Made by a program: the position numbers and the translations under genes. Under the pieces are notes generated by a model. That model saw only the letters and a program-made list of their open reading frames with translations. It was not told where the DNA came from and ran no database searches. 6,985 nt of DNA from Treponema sp. (GTDB lineage Bacteria; Spirochaetota; Spirochaetia; Treponematales; Breznakiellaceae), in contig JAISJS010000200.1 of NCBI GenBank assembly GCA_031261385.1, positions 1 through 6,985 on the forward strand, in the 5' to 3' direction. Shown here in pieces: positions 1 through 5,386 of this stretch; positions within the stretch are counted from its first letter, which is position 1, and every line of letters starts with the position of its first letter.

Positions 1-234
1 GGCTGTTATGTGCTTACCGGAACAGTCAAGCGCAGCGCCAGCGTCAATATCATCCGCGATGAAATCGTTATTCATACCGGGAAGCTCGGATCGTTACGGC
101 GTATCAAGGATGATGTGCGGGAAGTTGCCGCCGGATACGAATGCGGCATCGGTTTTGAAAACTTTGACGGCATACAGGTTGGCGATCAGCTTGAAATTTT
201 TGAAATCGTGGAAGTCGCACGTAAATTGAGTTGA
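1..234 (+). CDS. infB: Translation initiation factor IF-2, C-terminal end (partial)
   Basis: Only the last 77 codons are present; the frame is open from base 1 to the TGA at 232-234. The protein is the GTPase that places initiator fMet-tRNA on the 30S subunit and promotes subunit joining. The visible part matches the last IF-2 domain (C2/domain IV), which binds the formylmethionyl end of the tRNA. Family-typical stretches are VNIIRDEIVIHTGKLGSLRR, then KDDVREVAAGYECGIGFENF and a closing GDQLEIFEIVEVAR. The GTPase domain lies upstream, outside the window. The stop is followed after 4 bases by the rbfA start, so the two are likely translationally coupled, as in the widespread nusA-infB-rbfA-truB operon. 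Identity is secure despite truncation. Confidence 0.95.
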   Translation, partial: GCYVLTGTVKRSASVNIIRDEIVIHTGKLGSLRRIKDDVREVAAGYECGIGFENFDGIQVGDQLEIFEIVEVARKLS

Positions 235-238
235 TGCC

Positions 239-628
239 ATGGCGGAATATCGAACTGAACGTGTCGGACATCTTATACAGGAAAAAATCAGTGCCCTCAT
301 TCTGGAGAGCAAAATCAAGGACCCCCGGGTCAGCGTTTTCCTGTCGATTACACGGGTAACGGTGACGCGGGATCTTTCGTATGCGGAAGTCTATGTCTCC
401 AATGTTAAGGCGGACGCAAACATTGAGCGGGGCGTAGAAGGACTGCAGAGCGCCGCCGGATTCATCCAGACCCGGCTTGCCGCCGACATACGAATACGGA
501 AAATCCCCCATCTCCGCTTTCATGCCGACGAGAGCATACGGGAAGGTTTCGATCTGATTAAAAAAATTGAGCGCTTAAATACTACCGCCGATCCGCTCTT
601 GCCGGAGCAAAGGTCCCAGCATACTTGA
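239..628 (+). CDS. rbfA: Ribosome-binding factor A
   Basis: The 129-residue product has the usual length for RbfA, a small single-domain KH-fold protein that binds immature 30S subunits near the 5' helix of 16S rRNA and is needed for late maturation and cold growth. Family signatures are visible: an N-terminal RVGHLIQEKISALI helix, a strand region VSVFLSITRVTVTRDLSYAEVYVS, the AAG helix interruption at residues 72-74 (AAGFIQTRLA), and IRKIPHLRFHADESI near residues 86-100. ATG 239 lies 4 bases after the infB stop with only weak Shine-Dalgarno character (TTGAG), which fits coupling to upstream translation. Another ATG at 234 overlaps the infB stop but is in a different frame. The stop shares TGATG with truB. 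Confidence 0.95.
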   Translation: MAEYRTERVGHLIQEKISALILESKIKDPRVSVFLSITRVTVTRDLSYAEVYVSNVKADANIERGVEGLQSAAGFIQTRLAADIRIRKIPHLRFHADESIREGFDLIKKIERLNTTADPLLPEQRSQHT

Positions 629-1611
629 TGAACAGCCGACAGATTCCGCAGAATGATGTTTCCGGTCTGCTCCTCCTTAATAAAAAAAGCGGCCTCACTT
701 CATTTGAAGCGCTCGGGGCGGTAAAACGGGCCCTTTCTACCCGCAAGGTTGGCCATACGGGCACACTGGATAAATTTGCCGAAGGTCTTTTGCTGGTACT
801 GACAGGCCGCGCGTTAAAACTCAGCCCCTGGTTTACCCACTGCGACAAGCACTACGAAGCCGTAGTCCGTTTCGGCGCCGAAACCGATACCCTGGACCCC
901 GAAGGCGCCGTTATTGCCGAAGCAGAAATCCCCTCACGGGAAGCGGTTGAAAAAGCCCTGTCCGATTTTTCAGGCGTTATACTCCAGGCCCCTCCCGCTT
1001 ATTCGGCAATTCATATCAACGGGAAACGGGCCTCTGCGCTTGCCCGTTCCGGTGAACCCCCCCCCGAAATGAAAAAAAGGGAAGTGACTATTTATGCACT
1101 CACACTCCGTTCCTGGGAGCCGCCGTTTGCCCTGTTTCATGTTCATTGCTCAAGCGGCACGTATATCCGCTCCCTTGCCAGAGATATTGCCCTTGCCGCA
1201 GGTTCCCGCGCCTATCTTACCGGTTTAAAACGGACAAAAGTTGCCGGCTTTGCACTTTCCCAGGCAGTCCGCCTTGATGAAAACAGCGCCGGCGAAAGCA
1301 GCGTTTCGGGTGACAATGGTCTCGCAGCCGCCCTGACGCCCATCAATAAAGCGGTTTTTAGCGCTCTCGGCCTCCCCTTGTTTGAAATCGACGCACACTC
1401 TGTGCAAAAAATAATACAAGGTAAACCACTTTCTAATATGATTAATGATGATATTAAATATTCCTCTGCGTCCTCTGCGGATCTCCGTGCTCTCTGCGGT
1501 TTATCTTCTGCGGTAGTTCCTGCAGGAATTTTCTGCGGTGATGATTTTATCGCAATGATCGAAAAACACGGCGAAACATGGAAATACGGGTATGTGTATG
1601 CACATAATTGA
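628..1611 (+). CDS. truB: tRNA pseudouridine(55) synthase TruB
   Basis: This 327-residue enzyme isomerises U55 in the T-loop of tRNAs. The catalytic motif is GHTGTLDKFAEG (residues 42-53), with the nucleophilic aspartate at D48. The active-site tyrosine motif KHYEAVVRFGAETDTLDPEG has Y76. Both numbers match the E. coli enzyme as I remember it. Further family motifs are APPAYSAIHINGKRA and SSGTYIRSLARDIA. ATG 628 overlaps the rbfA stop (TGATG); TTG 625 in the same frame is an alternative with somewhat better spacing from AAGG at 610-613. The C-terminal PUA-like part is odd: between VQKIIQGKPLS and PAGIFCGDDFIAMIEKHG lies a low-complexity, serine/alanine-rich stretch encoded by an AT-rich segment plus CTCTGCG repeats (see separate entry). 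A run of nine C at 1057-1065 encodes the prolines of GEPPPEM. Confidence 0.95.
   Translation: MNSRQIPQNDVSGLLLLNKKSGLTSFEALGAVKRALSTRKVGHTGTLDKFAEGLLLVLTGRALKLSPWFTHCDKHYEAVVRFGAETDTLDPEGAVIAEAEIPSREAVEKALSDFSGVILQAPPAYSAIHINGKRASALARSGEPPPEMKKREVTIYALTLRSWEPPFALFHVHCSSGTYIRSLARDIALAAGSRAYLTGLKRTKVAGFALSQAVRLDENSAGESSVSGDNGLAAALTPINKAVFSALGLPLFEIDAHSVQKIIQGKPLSNMINDDIKYSSASSADLRALCGLSSAVVPAGIFCGDDFIAMIEKHGETWKYGYVYAHN
1057..1078 (+). repeat. C9 and A7 homopolymer tracts in truB
   Basis: Nine consecutive C (1057-1065) are followed six bases later by seven consecutive A (1072-1078), both within the truB frame. The reading frame is intact at this tract length, and the conserved TruB sequence continues downstream in the same frame. 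Such runs are prone to replication or polymerase slippage and to sequencing error. Confidence 0.75.
1464..1537 (+). repeat. CTCTGCG short-unit repeat array inside truB
   Basis: CTCTGCG occurs at 1464-1470, 1473-1479 and 1492-1498, with a variant CTCCGTG at 1483-1489. Successive offsets are 9, 10 and 9 bases. Degenerate TTCTGCG copies follow at 1506-1512 and 1531-1537. On the minus strand this reads as CGCAGAG units, resembling the CGCAGAG-rich dispersed repeats I recall from intergenic regions of many bacterial genomes; that resemblance is memory, not a search. An AT-rich stretch at about 1409-1462 precedes it, unlike the surrounding GC-rich coding sequence. The array is in frame in truB, giving SSASSADLRALCG from residue 279. 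The repetition is seen directly; capture of a mobile or dispersed element is inference, and the edges are uncertain. Confidence 0.6.
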
Positions 1612-2395
1612 GTGGGATGATTTCCTTGCCCAAAAACAGGTGACTGACACCGGTTTGGCTGTTACAATCGGCGTATTTGACGGGGTACACAAGGGCCATC
1701 AGGCGTTGATCGGCAGAATAACGCGGCGGAACGCGGGAGAGACGCCGCTTTCAACGGTGATTACCTTCCGGCAAAATCCAAAGAACGTTTTAAATCCCGA
1801 TACCTTTCAGGGGGACATTTTCAGCCTGAAACAGAAACTGGAAACGTTTGAATCCCTGTCGGTATATCAAACCATACTGATTGACTTTTCAGGAAATTTC
1901 AGTAAACTAACGGGTAGGGAATTTGTCGAAATCCTTAAAAATCATTGCAGGATACGTTATCTTGCCGTTGGTTCAAATTTCCGCTGCGGATACCGGTTGG
2001 ATACGGATGCGCACGCCATTGCAGATTTGATGGGAGCTGCGGTTTGTACGGAATTGGTTGAACCGGTTTTTGAAGGGCAGAGTACGGTAAGTTCAAGCCG
2101 CGTACGGGAAGCGGTTTTAGCGGGGGATATTCCTCTGGCGGCGGCGCTGCTCGGCAGGAATGTGAGTATCGACCTTTCCGGTATTTCTGCTGCTTCCGCC
2201 GGGGCGTATCGTTCATTTGATATGGTGAAGGAGAAGCGGATTATCCCCTGCAGCGGAAGGTATCAGGTTCTGATGCGGAAAACGGCTTCCCCCGAACGGG
2301 AGAAGCGGGAGATTTTCATAGAAGACGGCAAAATTTTCATCCCTGCAGAAGCGGGGATGCAGAACTTCAACACAGAATATGTTGAGTTCATCTAA
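1592..2395 (+). CDS. ribF: RibF-type FAD synthetase (riboflavin kinase half degenerate)
   Basis: The 267-residue product belongs to the RibF family, which normally converts riboflavin to FMN (C-terminal kinase) and FMN to FAD (N-terminal adenylyltransferase). The N-terminal half is convincing: GVFDGVHKGH at residues 27-36 is the nucleotidyltransferase HxGH motif, RYLAVGSNFRCG matches the flavin-site strand, and SSSRVREAVLAGD (from residue 167) corresponds to the usual ISSTxIR motif. The remaining ~88 residues do not show the kinase signature GFPTAN or the later conserved glutamate region, and the protein is shorter than the usual ~310 residues. I infer that it makes FAD from FMN and may have lost kinase activity. 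ATG 1592 overlaps the truB end by 20 bases; ATG 1598, in the same frame, sits 7 bases after GGG and is an equally good start. Confidence 0.88.
   Translation: MCMHIIEWDDFLAQKQVTDTGLAVTIGVFDGVHKGHQALIGRITRRNAGETPLSTVITFRQNPKNVLNPDTFQGDIFSLKQKLETFESLSVYQTILIDFSGNFSKLTGREFVEILKNHCRIRYLAVGSNFRCGYRLDTDAHAIADLMGAAVCTELVEPVFEGQSTVSSSRVREAVLAGDIPLAAALLGRNVSIDLSGISAASAGAYRSFDMVKEKRIIPCSGRYQVLMRKTASPEREKREIFIEDGKIFIPAEAGMQNFNTEYVEFI
2339..2388 (+). promoter_or_regulatory. Two tandem stem-loops before rpsO, candidate S15 leader element
   Basis: Stem-loop 1: ATCCCTGC (2339-2346) pairs with GCGGGGAT (2351-2358) across an AGAA loop, giving 8 pairs including one U-G. Stem-loop 2: 2363-2372 pairs with 2380-2388 (TCAACA with TGTTGA, extended by AAC with GTT around one bulged T) across a 7-base loop. 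Both lie in the last codons of ribF, with the rpsO start 36 bases beyond. In stem 1, G2353-U2344 stacks on G2354-C2343, the same arrangement as the G-U/G-C step that S15 recognises in 16S helix 22. Pairing was worked out by eye; a regulatory role is inference. There is no T-run, so these are not terminators. Confidence 0.35.
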
Positions 2396-2406
2396 AACAG
2401 TTTACC

Positions 2407-2412
2407 AAGGAG
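2407..2412 (+). promoter_or_regulatory. Shine-Dalgarno site of rpsO
   Basis: AAGGAG ends 12 bases before ATG 2425, a rather long spacing. It is the strongest ribosome-binding site among the upstream genes, as expected for a ribosomal protein gene that needs high output and is separated by 29 bases from ribF rather than overlapping it. Confidence 0.7.
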
Positions 2413-2424
2413 TGTAAAGATAAT

Positions 2425-2694
2425 ATGGCGTTAAACAAAGAAGAAGCGGCGTCCATCGTGACCAAATTCGGTAAAAACGAAAAAGATTCAGGCGCGTCGG
2501 AAGTCCAGATTGCCCTGCTCACCGAACGGATCAACCACCTCACCGAGCATTGCAAACAGTTCAAGAAGGATAAGTCAAGCCAGCGGGGCCTCTTGATCCT
2601 CGTCGGCAAACGGCGGCGCATGCTGAAATATGTTCAGCGTACCAATCTTGAAAAATACCGTTCACTCATCAAAGAGTTAGGCCTCCGTAAGTAA
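2425..2694 (+). CDS. rpsO: 30S ribosomal protein S15
   Basis: The 89-residue product has the standard S15 length. S15 is a primary binding protein of the 16S central domain, contacting the three-way junction of helices 20-22, and takes part in an intersubunit bridge. Diagnostic stretches are DSGASEVQIALLTERINHLT, HCKQFKKDKSSQRGLLILVG and the C-terminal KRRRMLKYVQRTNLEKYRSL. It begins after a clear AAGGAG, and two stem-loops lie just upstream at the end of ribF. S15 represses its own mRNA in several bacteria, so autoregulation here is plausible but unproven. rpsO directly precedes pnp, as in many bacteria. Nothing is missing from the protein. Confidence 0.98.
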   Translation: MALNKEEAASIVTKFGKNEKDSGASEVQIALLTERINHLTEHCKQFKKDKSSQRGLLILVGKRRRMLKYVQRTNLEKYRSLIKELGLRK

Positions 2695-2703
2695 AAGGAA
2701 ACA

Positions 2704-4908
2704 ATGGTTCAGAAAGTAACATTTCAAATCGCCGGGAAGGACTTGGTCCTTGAAACCGGCAGGATCGCGAAACAGGCTAACGGGTCTGTGTTCGCCCAGT
2801 ACGCGGGATCGGCGGTAATCGCCACCGTGTGTTCGTCATCGGAATCGGTCGAAGGGCTCGATTATGTCCCCCTTACGGTGGACTATAACGAGAAGTATTA
2901 TGCCGCGGGAAAGATCCCCGGCGGGTTTATCAAGCGGGAAAGCCGTCCCAAGGACAAAGAGATTCTTGTGTCACGGCTTATCGACCGGCCCATGCGGCCG
3001 CTGTTTAACAAGAGTTTTGGCAGGGAGATACAGGTAGTGCCTACCACGGTGTCCGCCGATATGGTCAACCCGCCTGATATGCTGGCCATTATCGCATCTT
3101 CGGCGGCGGTGCACATTTCCGATATTCCGTTTAACGGGCCCATTGCCGGAGTCAGAGTCTGCCAGGTTGATGGGGAGCTTATCATCAACCCGACCTATGA
3201 GCAGATCGAAAAGTCAAAGCTTGAAATCGTCGTGGCCGGCACCAAAGACGGAATCACGATGGTGGAAGGGGGCGCAAAGGAAGTCAACGAAGACCTGATG
3301 ATCGAAGCCCTCGAAAAAGCCCATAAGGTGATTATCGAATTTTGCGAGCTTCAGGATAAACTCCGCGAACTTGCCGGAAAAGAAAAACTTCCCCTCGTAG
3401 AACTCAGCTTTTCTCTTGATAATAAAGACGCCATACGCGGCGCGGCGTATCCCCGGCTTGAGATCGCCTGCTTCCTCCAAACCAAGCAGGAACGGCATGA
3501 GGGTATCGCGGCAGTCAAGGCGGACCTTGCGTCCCAATACGCCGACCAGCTTGCCGATGAAAACCAGAAAAAGCTTTTTGATGCGCTTTTTGAGGATATG
3601 CAGTACGAGATACTCCGCTCTTCAATTTTGAATAACGGAAAGCGGGTAGACGGCAGAGGTACCGAAGATATCCGGGCTATCACCTGCGAAGTGGGGATTT
3701 TGCCCCGTACCCATGGGTCAGCGCTCTTTACCCGCGGTGAAACCCAGGCCCTGGCGGTAACCACGCTGGGAACCGTTTTTGACGAGCAGATCTTCGATGA
3801 CATCGAAGGCGATAAACGTGAGAATTTTATTCTCCACTACAACTTCCCCCCGTATTCGGTTGGCGAAGTCGGGCGCATGGGCACCGGCCGCCGGGAAATC
3901 GGTCATGGTAATCTGGCCCGCCGCTCCCTGGAAGCAATGGTTCCCTCCAAAGAAGAATTCCCCTATACCATACGGGTGGTCAGCGAGATCATGGAATCAA
4001 ACGGCTCCTCCTCAATGGCGTCGGTGTGCGGCGGGACCCTTTCGATGCTCCAGGCCGGCGTTCCGATGAAGAAACCGGTGGCGGGTATCGCCATGGGACT
4101 TATAACTGAGGGGACAAGCGGCCCCGGGGACCGTTTTGCCGTGCTTTCCGACATCCTCGGCGAAGAAGATCACCTCGGCGACATGGACTTTAAAGTTGCC
4201 GGTACCGAAGACGGAATTACCGGTTTCCAGATGGATATCAAGATCGCCGGGGTAAGCCCCGAAATCATGCGGAAGGCAATGGATCAGGCCAAACGGGGCA
4301 GGCTCCACATCCTTTCGATAATGAACGGAACAATCGACAAGCCCACCGACCATATCAGCGAATATGCTCCCAAAATTGTGTCCCTGCGGATCGATGTTGA
4401 CAAGATCGGCGCCCTCATCGGCCCCGGCGGAAAAAACATCAAAGCCCTGTGCGAACAGTACAGCGTGCGGATCAACACCGACGACGACGGAACGGTCACA
4501 ATCTTTGGCAAAAATACCAAAGATGCAGAAGACGCCAAGGCTGCGGTGCTGGGCATTGTGCTCGATCCGGAAATCGGCAGGGTGTACAACGGCGTTGTCA
4601 AGCGGATAATGGATTTCGGCGCCTTTGTTGAGATACTTCCCGGCAAGGAAGGCCTTGTACATATCAGCAAACTTTCCCGTGAACGGGTCAATGTAGTGAC
4701 CGAAGTGGTTCACGAGGGGCAGGAGATTCCGGTAAAGCTTCTGGAAATAGACCGGATGGGCCGACTTAACCTTTCCTATATTGATGCAATAGATCCCAAC
4801 GGCGCTTCGTCTGCGCCGTCACCGGAAGGCCGCGGCGATCGGGATCGCAGCGACCGGGATCGCGGCGACCGGCCCCGTAACGATCGGGATCGCCCGCGGC
4901 GCTACTAA
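2704..4908 (+). CDS. pnp: Polynucleotide phosphorylase (PNPase)
   Basis: The 734-residue product is the phosphate-dependent 3'-5' exoribonuclease of RNA turnover, which works as a trimer. Domains in order: first RNase PH-like core (about 1-145, with SRLIDRPMRPLF), helical linker, second RNase PH core (about 320-545), KH domain with GPGGKNIK (GPGG at 573-576), and S1 domain (about 625-697, GVVKRIMDFGAFVE). Catalytic aspartates in DILGEEDHLGDMDF are D489 and D495, equivalent to E. coli D486 and D492. Beyond S1 lies a disordered, arginine/aspartate-rich tail (about 700-734) of DRDRx repeats. ATG 2704 lies 9 bases after the rpsO stop, with AGGA at 2696-2699. No spacer exists for the long RNase III hairpin leader known from E. 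coli pnp. Confidence 0.98.
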   Translation: MVQKVTFQIAGKDLVLETGRIAKQANGSVFAQYAGSAVIATVCSSSESVEGLDYVPLTVDYNEKYYAAGKIPGGFIKRESRPKDKEILVSRLIDRPMRPLFNKSFGREIQVVPTTVSADMVNPPDMLAIIASSAAVHISDIPFNGPIAGVRVCQVDGELIINPTYEQIEKSKLEIVVAGTKDGITMVEGGAKEVNEDLMIEALEKAHKVIIEFCELQDKLRELAGKEKLPLVELSFSLDNKDAIRGAAYPRLEIACFLQTKQERHEGIAAVKADLASQYADQLADENQKKLFDALFEDMQYEILRSSILNNGKRVDGRGTEDIRAITCEVGILPRTHGSALFTRGETQALAVTTLGTVFDEQIFDDIEGDKRENFILHYNFPPYSVGEVGRMGTGRREIGHGNLARRSLEAMVPSKEEFPYTIRVVSEIMESNGSSSMASVCGGTLSMLQAGVPMKKPVAGIAMGLITEGTSGPGDRFAVLSDILGEEDHLGDMDFKVAGTEDGITGFQMDIKIAGVSPEIMRKAMDQAKRGRLHILSIMNGTIDKPTDHISEYAPKIVSLRIDVDKIGALIGPGGKNIKALCEQYSVRINTDDDGTVTIFGKNTKDAEDAKAAVLGIVLDPEIGRVYNGVVKRIMDFGAFVEILPGKEGLVHISKLSRERVNVVTEVVHEGQEIPVKLLEIDRMGRLNLSYIDAIDPNGASSAPSPEGRGDRDRSDRDRGDRPRNDRDRPRRY
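4837..4893 (+). repeat. 15-base tandem repeat in the pnp tail
   Basis: Four 15-base units start at 4837, 4852, 4867 and 4882 (the last partial) and encode DRDRS, DRDRG, DRPRN and DRDRP. The core GAYCGGGATCGC is kept in units 1, 2 and 4; unit 3 differs at GGCCCCGT. Each core contains the dyad GATC-GG-GATC. The array adds charged residues to the PNPase C-terminus without changing frame. Confidence 0.85.
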
Positions 4909-4910
4909 AA

Positions 4911-5357
4911 ATGACAGCGAGTGCGGCCCTGAAAATCGTACGGAAAGATTCCCGTATCCCGCTTCCCCGGTATGAAAGCGAGGGAGCGGCGGGGATGGAT
5001 ATCCGCGCTTTTTTGGAGGCCGCTCTGGTGATTCCCGTATTGGGCAGGGCAAAAGTTCCTACGGGGCTTGCGCTTGCAATCCCGGAAGGGTATGAAGGGC
5101 AGGTGAGGCCCCGGTCGGGGCTTGCCGTCCGCCACGGCATTACCGTGCTCAATTCCCCGGGCACTATCGATTCGGATTACCGGGGGGAACTGGAGATAAT
5201 CCTTATCAACCTGGGCGCCGGGCCGTTTACCGTTGAAAACGGCGACCGTATTGCCCAGTTGGTTATTGCCCCGGTGAGCAGGCTGCCGCTCACGGAAGAA
5301 CGCACGCTCCCGGAAACAAAACGGGGCGGGGGAGGTTTCGGATCAACCGGAATTTAA
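4911..5357 (+). CDS. dut: Deoxyuridine 5'-triphosphate nucleotidohydrolase (dUTPase)
   Basis: The 148-residue product is a trimeric-type dUTPase, which hydrolyses dUTP to dUMP and pyrophosphate, preventing uracil incorporation into DNA and supplying the thymidylate precursor. All five family motifs are present: AAGMDIRA (26-33), PRSGLAV (67-73), LNSPGTIDSDYRGE (80-93, with catalytic D87 and uracil-contacting Y90), GDRIAQLVIAPV (111-122) and the mobile C-terminal arm RGGGGFGSTG (138-147). ATG 4911 follows the pnp stop by 2 bases, so translation is probably coupled. No separate promoter is visible. The protein looks complete and functional. Confidence 0.97.
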   Translation: MTASAALKIVRKDSRIPLPRYESEGAAGMDIRAFLEAALVIPVLGRAKVPTGLALAIPEGYEGQVRPRSGLAVRHGITVLNSPGTIDSDYRGELEIILINLGAGPFTVENGDRIAQLVIAPVSRLPLTEERTLPETKRGGGGFGSTGI

Positions 5358-5386
5358 TCAGTATAGAGGCGGGGAATTCACGCTCC

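Noticed and set aside
234..236. ATG overlapping the infB stop as the rbfA start
   Set aside because: It is in a different frame from the RbfA protein; ATG 239 is in the correct frame and fits the family N-terminus.
1382..1440. Promoter in the AT-rich part of truB (TTGAAA ... TAATAC)
   Set aside because: The spacer would be 24 bases, outside the usual range, and the AT-rich composition alone gives -10-like words.
1464..1537. CRISPR-like array in truB
   Set aside because: Units are 7-9 bases with no 30-base spacers, there are no cas genes, and the region is inside a coding frame.
2401..2426. Promoter for rpsO (TTTACC ... TAATAT)
   Set aside because: Spacing between the boxes is only 14 bases and the -10-like box overlaps the start codon, so a transcript from it would be leaderless or truncated.
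3351..3803. 150-codon minus-strand open frame opposite the pnp linker
   Set aside because: Serine/arginine-rich shadow translation with no family motif and no own ribosome-binding site seen; it overlaps secure pnp coding.
4012..4713. 233-codon open frame on the minus strand inside pnp
   Set aside because: It lies wholly opposite a highly conserved pnp region, its predicted protein resembles no family I know, and long antisense frames arise from GC-biased codon use on the sense strand.
4835..4848. Terminator hairpin at the end of pnp (GCGATC-GG-GATCGC)
   Set aside because: The loop is too short for the full stem, no T-run follows, and the dyad is a by-product of the GATCGGGATCGC codon repeat; dut starts immediately after.
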